Assembly: GCF_902459465.1 (NCBI RefSeq)
Contig: NW_022985696.1
Coordinates: 186,001 to 250,000, forward strand
Source: Asterias rubens
Taxonomy: Eukaryota; Echinodermata; Asteroidea; Forcipulatida; Asteriidae
Length of the DNA: 64,000 nt
Direction of reading: 5' to 3'
Of the stretch, positions 21,440 through 33,700 are shown piece by piece (position 1 is the stretch's first letter; the number at the start of each line of letters is the position of its first letter). The position numbers were made by a program, and so were the translations under genes. Below the pieces are notes generated by a model. That model was given only the letters and a program-made list of their open reading frames with translations, had not been told where the DNA came from and made no database searches.

Positions 21440-22940
21440 GGATTACGTTTCATAATTCAAACATAGTCCCAAACCTTGCAGGAAATACTGTATGTTAAAG
21501 CGCCTTGAGCGTCACTGAGTGACGGATATGCGCACTACATGTATGTAAGAAGCCACTATTATTATTTATTATTATTATTGAACATTTGCTTAGCAGAAAC
21601 TCAATCAGCAAAAAATCCATGAAGTTAACACTGACTAATGCCCCATACATATTTTGCATAGCACACAAATTTGCTAAGCAGTATCCAGTATGTTCTGCTT
21701 ACTAGCCTTGTGAAACTGGTCCATGGTCTGTAGTACTAGTGCAACATTTAAAATGAAACCTGCTACCCCTCGGAAATTGCTAATCATTCAAATATCACAA
21801 AGTCAGTTTAAGGAAATATATTTATATGTCTATCAATAATACAAATGTATTTATTATATAAAAGTGTTATAATCATAAACTATTCCTGCATAGCTTTGCT
21901 CCTGTTAAATAGATTTATAAATTTGCCGTGCAAACTACTAAAATTAAGTTAAATGTTAGCATGTATCTGCACATGTGTGATCAGCCAACAGGGCCTATAT
22001 CACGTGAAAAAAAGAAATTGGCAAAGCTGCAAGATTTACTTCTTTTACTTAAGAAGTAGCAAGGTACCAATAAAAGTATTAACCCAATCTGTGTCTGTAT
22101 AAGATTCCCACGTGATTTTCTTAATTTAAGCCACAAGTTAGTCAACTGCTGAACCACGCACAAAACGTGTCAACAACTACATCCACAAGAAAATTCTAGT
22201 TGTCCATGTATTTAGATATTGAATGTCTAAAAGTTATTCTCGAAGTAAAAAATGGCACAGTTTGGACATTTCTGACATGTCAACAAGTTATCAACTAAAT
22301 GCACGAAAACAGCAATTTGTAGTTAGACATCTTTTGACACTTCAACCAGTTATCCACAGAATCCACAAACAATGCCTGGATTGTTTGTGGTTTTTCTAGC
22401 CATTCTTTGAGATCAAACTGCAAGATGTAGTTTGTTAACTTTTGACATTCAACAAGTTATCAACAAATTCCACTAAAAGTTATCAATGCTTGAACTTGTT
22501 GACATTTTCTGGTCATTCTTTGAGATCAAACTGCAAGATGTAGTTTGTTAACTTTTGACGCTTTAAATTGGTTGATCATTAACAAGTCATTCTTTGAGGT
22601 ATTAAAACTGCAAGATGTATTTTACATTTTCTTAAATCTTCAAGAAATTATCAACTAAATCCACAATAAAATATCCGTGGCATAGTGGATTGCTAGATTC
22701 AATCATTCTATGGCAAGGTTCACATTTAAAATCAACAAATCTCTAAAACTACTTCACAATAGAAAGCAGTTCTTCAAAAAAAGAACTACAGAGGAATAAA
22801 CTACTACAATTGCAATCAATCTACTTAAATATTCATAAATAATCGGCAATCGATTTCAAGAGACTCATATTGGGTATACATTATTATACACATAATGAAT
22901 GTTTATGAGTGCAATGGTGCGAATATGTTCATGAGTTGAA
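21440..22940. repeat. Intergenic; degenerate tandem repeats at 22180-22640
   Basis: No gene recognised. At 22180-22640, units share CATTCTTTGAGATCAAACTG and CAACAAGTTATCAAC. A SINE-like tail with ATT repeats lies at 21490-21580. Confidence 0.5.
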
Positions 22941-22947
22941 AGATGGA

Positions 22948-23880
22948 ATGTTCTATTCAACGAGGCGGAGCCGAGTTGAATGGAACATTCCAGCTTTCAA
23001 CGAATGAACATATTCGCACCATTGCACGAATGAAAAACATTCATTATTTGTTTTATATAACATCCAAGTAGAACTTTGTCATTTTGATTGAAAGAAACAA
23101 CTTCCAAAACAAACAATTTCAACTGTAGAAGCCGAATGCTAGTAATTTTACTATGCTTTCTTGCAGTAACACCTGCTGCGTTACCAAAGACACGCGCACG
23201 CAGTGATGTTTTTACTCAGCTTTTTCGTTCCATCCGAAAAGTACCATTGCACGCTGCCAGCGTGCAATGGTACTTTTCGGATGGAACGAAAAAGCACGGC
23301 GAGTGACTCAGCGTGCAATGGTACTTTTATTTGCTATCACGTGACGGACAATCCTCCAATCAAATGGCAAGGATCTGCTTGGGTGTTATATAAAATGTTC
23401 TATTCAACGAGGCGGAGCCGAGTTGAATGGAACATTCCAGCTTTCAACGAATGAACATTTTCGCACCATTGCACGAATGAAAAACATTCATTATTTGTTT
23501 TATATAACATCCAAGTAGATCTTTGTCATTTTGATTGAAAGATACAACTTTCAAAACAAACAAAGCGTAGGCCTACAATTTTTAATTGTAGAAGCCGAAT
23601 GCTAGTAATGTTACTAATATGCCTTGCAGTAACACTGCTGCGTTACCAAAGACACGCGCACGCAGTGATGTTTTTACTCAGCTTTTTCGTTCCATCCGAA
23701 AAGTACCATTGCACGCTGGCAGCGTGCAATGGTACTTTTCGGATGGAACGAAAAAGCACGGTGAGTGACTCAGCGTGTATTGGTACTTTTATTTGCTATC
23801 ACGTGACGGACAATCCTCCAATCAAATGGCAAGGATCTGCTTGGGTGTTATATAATGGTTTTTATATAACTGACATATAG
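22948..23880. repeat. 448-bp tandem direct repeat (family F), two copies, each with a hairpin
   Basis: TTCTATTCAACGAGGCGGAG occurs at 22950 and 23398, and the sequence runs parallel for about 450 bp. Each copy holds an almost perfect palindrome on GTACCATTGCACGCTGCCAG and its complement. A diverged opposite-orientation relative lies at 30065-30830. Confidence 0.8.
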
Positions 23881-24178
23881 ATCCTTGTCATTTGATTGGT
23901 GGAACTTACTTCACATGACATTCACTATTACTCCCATCCGCACCGGCGATCAAAAAGACCTATTCGCCCATGGGGAATAGCCTTTCCCATTCAACAGTTA
24001 GGATCATCCTTGTTCCCAATGTTTTTGAGCAGAACAGCGTCGCCGCGCCGCTGCTTCGCCTCGTGAAATGAAACAGTCCAAATTTTACCTTGCAATAATA
24101 TTCCTCCCATTCCACAAATTAAAGCCAGTCAGTATTTGGATACTAACTACCCAAGGCAGCTGAGATTCACTGCTTCCA

Positions 24179-24560
24179 TTAAAGACACTGGACACTATTG
24201 GTAAATGTCAAAGACCAATCTTCTTACTTGGTTGTATCTCAACTCATGCATAAAATAACAAACCTGTGAAAATTTGAGCTCAATCGGTCGTCAAAGTTGC
24301 GAGATAATAATGAAAGAAAAAACACCCTTGTCACACGAAGTTGTGTGCTTTCAGATGCTTGATTTCGAGAAAATCTAATTCTGAGGTATCGAAATCAAAT
24401 TCATGGAAAATGACTTCTTTCTTGAAAACTATGTCACTTCAGAGGGAGCCGTTTCTCACATTGTTTTATACTACCAACCTCTCCCCATTACTCGTTACCA
24501 AGTATGGTTTTACGCTAATAATTATTCTGAGTAATTACCAATAGTGTCCAGTGCCTTTAA
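24179..24560. mobile_element. MITE family A, copy 6
   Basis: TTAAAGACACTGGACACTAT to AGTGTCCAGTGCCTTTAA, with TTAA at both ends. It lies about 100 bp beyond the stop codon of the SRCR receptor gene, so it may bound or enter its 3' UTR. Confidence 0.85.
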
Positions 24561-24627
24561 TGTAGCTTTCATGTAATATGGACATTAGAGGGGTTTTAAA
24601 AATACCTCAGTGAGGTGAAAGCCTCTG

Positions 24628-24633
24628 TTTATT
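24628..24633 (-). promoter_or_regulatory. Candidate poly(A) signal of the receptor gene
   Basis: AATAAA on the minus strand, 31 bases past the TAA stop. It would give a very short 3' UTR that ends before the neighbouring MITE. Confidence 0.45.
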
Positions 24634-24663
24634 TCTCACCAAATCCTTTACACCCCACAACCC

Positions 24664-24772
24664 TTAAAGCTTAGTATCAGCTGCTGACGATGTACCATTG
24701 GCTAAGTGGTACCCAGTCGCATTGTCGTTTCCTTCCTCTTGCTGCTTGATCTTTGGAGAGCCCTTTATTTTC
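24664..24772 (-). CDS. Receptor exon 10: cytoplasmic tail and stop
   Basis: Acceptor TTTTGTTCAG, then 35 codons plus the split Arg. Basic near the membrane (KIKGSPKIK), then polar (EEGNDNATGYHLANG), ending ADTKL. The tail has no ITAM or consensus ITIM. The terminal T-K-L fits a class I PDZ ligand (S/T-x-hydrophobic). Confidence 0.85.
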
Positions 24773-27700
24773 CTGAACAAAACAAAAAAACCAAGAGAGG
24801 TGAGTTGGGAAAAAAGAGCAGGGGCCGATTTCACAAAGAGTTAGGACTAGTCCTAGGAGATATAAAACGTATGGCTAGTCCTAAGTTCTCGAGATGAAAT
24901 CCACCCCAGGAGAAATAAAATTAGTTATTGAAAAGCTCAGGTGAACAATTTAAGGTGTGGGCCTACATATTATTAGAAAAAATCTAAAATACCCCAATAA
25001 AAGTGGTAATGAAAAATTTAACAATTTAAGGTATAGGCCTATATGCTATTAGAAAAAGAGTCAATTTTTTTTTATGCTATTTAAAAAGAGCAGGAAAAAT
25101 AAAATTAGTTATTGAAAAGCTCAGATGAACAATTTAAGGTATAGGCCTATATAATATTAGAACAAATCCAAAATACCCCTATAAAAGTGGTAACGGAAAA
25201 TTTAACAATTTAAGGTATAGGCCTATATGCTATTAGAAAAAGTGCCAAATGCTACTTTAAAAAGAGCAGGAGAAATGAAATTAGTTATTGCAAAGGTGAG
25301 GTGAACAATTTAAGGTATATGTCTAATATGCCGTTAGAAAAAAATTCAAAAAATTCAGAAAATTCAAAAAATCCCTATTTAACAATAGGCCTAACATGCT
25401 ACTACAAAAAAATTCAAAATATGTATCCCTAGAAAAGTGTAACGGAAAATTTAACAATTAAGGTATTAATTACAAATTCAAAACATCTCTATAAAAAGGG
25501 TAACAGAACATTTAACAATAAAATTAACTACAAATGGGTTATAATGAATACATAAAAGGATTGGCATAAAAATTCATCTGTGTTAGTAAATTGATACAAC
25601 TAGTGTGTTTATCACAAAACTTGCAGTTAAATACAATCCCAAAATATGGTTATAATAATAATTATCATAGTTGTACAATCCATTTACATGTACATATGTA
25701 GCGCCCAATCCATTTTAGAAACGCTCCCAGGCGCTTTACATTAAAGTCACCTGGAAGTGGTATTTTTTCAAAATAAAGCTTTTGACACTAATATGTGTTT
25801 TGATGAGTGGAATGTGAATAAACAGTTAACTAAGTTTTTAAAAAATCAGTTCTTATGTTATTTACAAATTTAAGAGTAGACCCCAACCCGAGAGGGCACT
25901 GCTCGTGACGTCAATCGAGGCAGACTTTGTCTGTAATGCGTAGAGTAAACACAATTGCAAAGTACATATACGGACCAAGTCGTGAGTTTGTACGTTTCAA
26001 AAAAAGATTTTTTTTGTTTTTTTCCGGCAATGCCGACCAGGTGTATTGCTGCTGAATGCAGAAAAACACTTTTTGAAACGTACCAACTTACGACTTGGAC
26101 GTACATGTACTTTGCACGTGTGTTTACTTTACGCATTGCAGGCAAAGTCTGCCTCGATTGACGTCACAAAAGGGGTAGGCGGAGTCAGCCCCCCAAACAA
26201 CTTTATATATTTTTTAAACATATAAATCGTGACAAACAATTACTAAAAAAATTGTTTATTGTTCGTAAGCATATACTCTTATGTTTGAAAGAAAAAAAAA
26301 TTATATTTCCAGGTGACTTTAAGAAAAACATTTAACCACAACAAATAAAATTGTGAAAAAAAGCTAAAACTAGATCAATAAAAAATACATCAAGCTATAC
26401 AATTCAATCTGGTAAAAGGGAAAAATGCTGTGCAACAAAAATGATGCAAAATACCGTTACATTTTTGGACAAGTACATACATGGAAAATGGCAATGAAAA
26501 TGCAAGAGCAATGAGCAAGAAAAGGTTAGAGGACATGAAATGCATTTTCTGCTGGGATTTTTAGGTGAAAAGTCCTAAAGGAAAAAGAGAGTCATGTATA
26601 AAAGATGTTATAATAACATAGGTATTTATACAGTGCCTTTAACACAGATCAAAGTGCTAAACAATGAATAAAACAAGAACAAGCAAAGAAAGAAAGATGA
26701 ACAAAACAGCAAAGGATTAATGACGAGGCTGACTGGAAAAAAAAAGTAGATTTAAATTTGGCGCTACCTACATGTAATTGGATTGTTTGTTAAATTTGCA
26801 TTGGGAATAAAAAACTATTAATGTTGGGTTGTACCCACACACTGATGTGTTTTAGCACTGTAGGGTTCCAACTGCCTCTAGCTACCGGGCAATAAGCCTT
26901 GTTGAGATATGGCAGACACATTGCAATAAGCACTCTGAGGTTTGGGTAAATTTGTGTGTATACACCCAAACCAAACGGTACACTCTTGTTATGGTCGCCA
27001 TACCTCAAAAAGCCCTATCTCTGTAGTCTAAGTCTAGTTGGTAAGACACTGCTCTAGAATTGCAAGGTCGTTGGTTCGAATCCCAACTCAAGTAATATGC
27101 CTGAGATATTTTTTTTCCACAATGACTCGGGAAAGTAGTGAGTATAAAGTGATGGAACACATCGGTGTATGGGTACACCACGGGAGAAGACTGGTCTTTG
27201 ACAATTACCAATAGTGTCCAGTGTCTCAAAAAGGATTTGGGTACTTTTTCAAAATGTCCATAGATTTACATTAAACGTACAGGGTTTGAAGATAATGATA
27301 GTGGAAAGCTTCCCTTCAAATATTACTTACTGAGGTGCTGTAGTTTTTGAGAAATGAGTAAAACAATGTCATGAAAATACGTTTGTAAATGATTAAAATA
27401 ATTTTCGTCTCATGAGACGAAAATTATTTTCATGACATTATTTTACTCATTTCCCAAAAACTACAGCACCTCAGTAAGTAATATTTTCTGGGAAGCTTTC
27501 TACCATCATTATCTTCAAACTGTGTAAGTTTAGTGTAAATCTGTGGACATTGTGTTTTTTGTCCTACAAAAAGTACATACACCCTTTAAAGGGCTACAAG
27601 AAGAAGATATATCAGATGTAAATGAACTCAGGAGAGCTGAAGGTGGGAATTGAAATTCCTCTTAATACAGTCTAGATTGTAGGATGGAGGGAAACATGCA

Positions 27701-30700
27701 CAAGGCAAGGAGGTCCAAAGAGATGCAGTACGTGGAATAAAGCTGTTGGAATGGCTCTTTATTCAACATCTCAGTAATGTTTGGGTGAGAAGAAGCAGAA
27801 AGCTTGGTTTGAGTTATGTTACCTTTCTTTTTTATAGATGACGACAATGGAAACAAAAATCACAAGGCAGACGCATAATCCGACCACAATCCCCATGATT
27901 ATTCCTAAAGTGAACGAAAAAATCAACAGCGAAAACATTGTTTTAAAAAAAACGACCAGTAATAATTCCAATTCAATTCAATTCAATTCAATTCAATTCA
28001 AGTAAATTTTCTGTACAATTAAAAAAAAAACGGGACAATAGTTTTAATATTATGTAAGTTTTGCATCTTTTCTTTCTACCCTTTTACAGATATGTATTCA
28101 GCACTGTTTACTGAAGTATTTGCCTGTAAGCTTTTTCAACAGAACTCGGCTTAAAGGCAGTGGACACTATTGGTAATTGTCAAAGACTAGCCTTCACAGT
28201 TGGTGTATCTCAACATATGCATAAAAAAACAAACCTGTGAAAATTTGAGCTCAATTGGTTATCAAAGTTGCGAGATAATAATAAAAGAAGAAAACACCCT
28301 TGTCTCACGAAGTTGTGTTCGTTTAGATGGTTGATTTCGATAGGTCTCGAAATCAAATTTGTGGAAAATTACTTCTTTCTCCAAAACTATGGCACTTCAG
28401 AGGAAGCTGTTTCTCACAATGTTTTATACCACCAACCTCTCCCCATTACTCGTCACCAAGAAAGGTTTTATGCTAATAATTATTTTGAGTAATTACCAAT
28501 AGTGTCCACTGCCTTTAACATGCCTACTCATGGAAAGTACTGAGTAAACAGTGCTTAAAGGAAAAGTAAACGTTTGGTAATTACTCAAATAACTTATAAA
28601 CTGACTTGGTAACACTAACAGGCATTGGAGAGCTGTTGATAGTATAAAACATTGTGAGAAACAACTCCCTCTGAAGTAACATAGTTTTTGAGAAAGAGGT
28701 AGTTTCTCGCTCAAATAATAAAAGACTTCTAGCTACAATAATAAAAGACTTCTAGCTAGAAGTCTTTTATTCTTATCTGAAAGCACACACACTCGTCCAA
28801 CGAGGGTGTTTTTTCTTTCATCATTTTCTCGCAACTTCGATGACCAATTGAGCCCATATTTTCACAGGCTTATTATTTTATGGTTATGATGGGATACACC
28901 AATTGAGAAGACTGGTCTTTGACAATTACCAAACATGTACCTTCCCTTTAACTAATACACAATGGTGTATGGGGTAAAACAAAATTGACAATCGTTCAAA
29001 GACTTTTTGCAAGTCAAGTTGACAAAGATATTACAGTAAAAAGGAGAGATTATGAACGCATTGAATTAAAAATAGTGAACACAAAAATGTCTTTTTAAAA
29101 GTATGAAAAATTCATATAAAAATATACAAAATTCAAAAGTACTGTCATTTCAATCCATCTTCTAAACAGAGAAGTGCATTTAAATTACAGGGGAAAAAAA
29201 CATATATTAATATACAAAAGGCAAGAGAGAAAGAATAAATAGTATTCAAAAGGCAATAGAAAATATCATGAAAGGAAATAAAAAATATATTATATCAAAC
29301 AAAATATATATATAATGAATAGGGTAGATGGCCTTAGCTTTCGATCCAAACCGGACCTTCTTCAGAGGCATAAAACAAGTACAGACAAATACATATCCAT
29401 TTATAGAAAAAGAGAAGGGAGAGGGGTTAAGGGAAGGATCCAGAAAGAAGCGGGAAAATAACAGCCAATCAAAGTTTCTATTTCAGAAACAATATTGGTG
29501 GCTATGAACCAATAGGAGTAAAGTGGCGAGGACAAAGGATGTTTAGTATGAAAGGGTGGATTGCTGGACCATCAAACAAACAAAATATATATATATACAT
29601 AATATTCAAAATGCAAGAGAATATATTCATAATATTCAAAAGGCAATGGAAAAATATACATAACATTCAAAACCCAATAGAAAATAAACATAATAATCAA
29701 AAGGCAATGGAAAATCTATACTTAATATTAAAAAGGCACCAGAAAATATATTCAAACAGCAATGGAAAATATACATAACATTCCAAAGGCAAGAGAAAAT
29801 GTAAATATTATGCAACAGGTACATGTAGGAGATCTGTAGGAGATCTGTAAAACAAAACAATGAATTCTAAAGACATCAAACCTGAAAGAGTACAACACAA
29901 TAAAAGTCAACTTTTGTTTGATTGTTTTCCCAAATGTCATGAGACAAAAAACCTTAAAAAGAAAAACCACAAAACAATGTTTTGACAAAATCGAACTGGT
30001 GCCTAATGCAAGTGCTTTCAGCAGAAGCAACATTTTTGCACTGACCAACAAAATGATATATATTAACACCCAAGCAGATCCTTGCTATTTGATTGGAGGA
30101 TTGTCCGTCATGTGTTAGCAAATAAAAGTACTATTGCACGCTACGTCACTCAGCGTGCATTTTTCATTCCATCCGAAAAGTGCTATTGCACGCTGAGCAG
30201 CAGCAGTGTTACTACAAGGTACATAGCATTCAGCAACTGCGTAACTCAAAATAGCTGTACAGAACGCACATTGTCAAACAGGCCGACCCAAAAGAAACGG
30301 GTGTAATTTCACAATTAGAAATTGTAGGCCTACGCTTTGTTTATTTTGAAAGTTGTGTCCTCCAATCAAAATGACAAAGATCTACTTGGATATAGGATTT
30401 GAGGCACTGCATGGTGAGGTATCAATATATATTTGGTTTGCAGTAACACCATGTGTGTATCTACTTGCCAGGTAGAGTTGTTCTTAGAGAACTGTCTTGC
30501 TTTATTCTACTGCCGCGGAGTAGATAAAGCAAGACAGTAAAATAAAGCAAGACAGTTCAAGCAAGGCAGTTCAGAACAACTCTACCTGGCAAGTAGATAC
30601 ACACATGGTGTTACCGCAAACCAAATATATATCTACTTGGATGTTATATAAAAGAAATAATGAATGTTTTCATTCGTGCAATAGTGCAAATAGCGTCATT

Positions 30701-33700
30701 CGTTGAAAGATGATATGATCCATTCAACTTGGCTCTGCCTCATTGAATAGAACATTCCATCTTTCAACTCATGAACATATTCGCACCATTGCACTCATCA
30801 AAATTCACTATTTGTTTAATATTAAAGGCGCTATTTGTTTCATTGTTTCTTGACTAGACTTACTCATAAAGGAGGCTTCTTCAGCTGTTGATGTCCCTGT
30901 AGCACCTTTAAGGAAAACAGCATGAGCTTCGATTCGGTTGGATTCATCCAACTTATTCCGACTCGATGGATCAGGAATTTCTGCAAGAAACAAAATCATT
31001 CATTGTAAAGGAATGTAAGTGTGATTCTTGCCTAAATGGAGCAACAAATTATCCTGTTTGGGATCTAATAAAGGTTATTGTATTGTATTGTATTGTATTG
31101 TATTGTATTGTACAAAACAGGAGAGGTCAACAAGTTCACTTTTTGGTAATGATAGTCCATGTCTTCACAGTCTTATACATACAGTCATATATCAGAAACA
31201 CCAGAGTGTGAATTCGGTGCTCTTAACCGCTCGGCCACGACACTTCCACAAACACTTACCAGGCCAGGTGAGGTCATCAGACAGCATGCTTATTGTTCCC
31301 TAGACACGCCTTGCCTCTTATGGTGATAGGGCCTTCTCTAATCTTGCCCCCCCCCCCAGCCTCTGGAACTCTCTGCCTCAAAGTCTAAGAGATACACAGG
31401 ACATTTCTCACTTCCACAACTCCCTTAAAACACATCTTTCCATAATGGCCTTTGAACACACCTGAGATTTCTTCTATTGACCTGGACCGGCGCCTTTGAA
31501 TGTTTATACAGAGAAAGTGGGTGCCTTACAAATGCTGTGTTTTATTTCTGTGGGGTGTTGTGGCTAAGTGGATAAGAGCACCCAACTCAAGCTCTGATGC
31601 TTCTGTTCGGCAGAGTGTGGGTTTGAATCTCAGTCAGAACACTTGTGTCCCTGAGCAAGACACTTAACTATAATTGCTTCTCTCCACCCAGGGGTAAATG
31701 GGTACCTGTGAGGGCAGAGATGGTTCTTGTGATTGGTTTAGCCAAGTACGCGCATATATTGCGCACAAGCTGTATATTCCCCAGGGAGCTGAGATGGTTT
31801 AAGGAATGATTTAAGGCCCAGTGACCGGGGGTAATAATGTCGGAAGCACTATATAAAATCCGTTTTTTATTGGAGTCGCCTGAAACACAAGGCCTGAAGG
31901 CCACTTCAAGGTGTGGGCTACAATTATATTTTCCAGAGGCCGTTGCCACCTACTCCTAGGGCTGAAACAGGGTTACCCCTTTCACAGTCCATACGAATGT
32001 TATTATTAACTCTTACCCAAGCATGTTGGGTAATCACCCTCCAGAAGCAACTCGCTGTTTTCCTTTCCCAAGACACACGTCAGCGTTTCTTCCCTGTCCA
32101 GCCTGTAACCATCTAAGCATCCAAACGTCGTCTCGATACCGTACCACAGAGCTCCTCGATCCTTCACAAACCCATAAGACGGATCTTTAGGTTTGGCACA
32201 GCGGGCAAGATCAACTGAGGAAAGCCGGGGGGAGGAAAAAAATGAAGTGAATGAGATGAACGAGGTTTTACGTATTTTTTATAAATTTTTATAAATACTT
32301 GTCACACCAAGAAAATTATTTGTATGTTCTTTTTAGCATGATTAATCAAATATTGAAATGCATTGATTTGAAATTTATTTAATTCTTAAGGTAGTCCAGA
32401 TCATTTTCATGCAAAATATTTAACATTGTTTATTTAATTATTTATTATTATTTTTATTATTTTTTTTTTTTTTCTCAGTGTTTAGCGTGTAGGATTTGAA
32501 CCCACAACCTTGTAACTGCAAGTCCTGCAGTCTAACCACTGGACCATGGTGACCATTGCCCATCGCAAATGGTGAACAGTGCCTTTTGATTCGGTGATTT
32601 GGACCACAAAAACTGTTTGTCATGATATAATATGGTTCAGAAGATATTTTTCAAAGTAGGAAATAATGGTTCACACAAACACTTCTCAAAGGTATGCGGT
32701 TTTACTTTGTGAACTATCACGGTCCTTCATTTGGTAGAGTCAACCATTCAGTTGCACAAAATAGTGGACCTGGGGCCAATTCCAAAATGCAATAAATCCA
32801 TCGCAAGACAAATTGTCAATTACCATTATACACATATTGACTGGCAATGAGGTAACTAGTGTACGTCTATTCCCCGGAGGGACTTTGAGTGGCCAGAAGA
32901 GCGACCTACGAGGGAAATAGGCCCCTCTTCTGGTCACTCACAGGCCCGAGGGGGAATAGACATACACTAGTTACCGAAGTATGCCAGTCAATATGTGTTT
33001 TATAACACAGCTCGGTCTTAATTGTCAAATAAGAGATGAAATCTGGAAAAGAAAGGAAGTTTTGTAGTTGCTGTTCACGGTTCAAGTCAAGAGAGGGCGC
33101 TGTAACCGGGCACTATTTTCAAAGACTAGTGCCCGCTCGGGTACTACACTAGTTCCCGCAAAGCACGCGCGCACGATCACTCGACTATATTAGTTCATCC
33201 CACGTGACCGTGTTTCAGCCAACCAGAATACAGAACAAGCAAGAGATGCGTTATAAAGTAATTTGTATTGTGACATCACACTTAACTTAGCAACTTGATT
33301 GATTTGCAGTTAAAATCAATCTCAGCTATTTATGAAACCGGCCCGAGGGTTAGTTACAGAAGTAAAAGGAAAACCAAAAAACTTCTCTGGTAAAATCGTC
33401 AGCTCTATGGGTGACATCAACTACACCGTACTCACTGTCGTAAATAGAGGATGTCCAGAACCATGTTGTCTTGCCACCACAAACTTCAGCCTGGTTGCCA
33501 CCGCAGTGCAACATACAGTTGGTGTCGCTTACTTTACCCCAGGAAGAGTAATCCGTTCCATTTCTCCCGCAGTAGCAGCCGGTGTTTTCCCTTAACCCGG
33601 CGTATCTGAGACAAAAAGAGTGGACACATTCGATGCTTTTATTTAGGCACTGGACACTGTTGGTAATTACTCAATAAACAAGGGTTCCTTTCACACGATG

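Noticed and set aside
24664..24772. ITIM/ITAM in the receptor tail
   Set aside because: The only tyrosine in the last exon is in TGYHLAN, which lacks the hydrophobic residue at +3.
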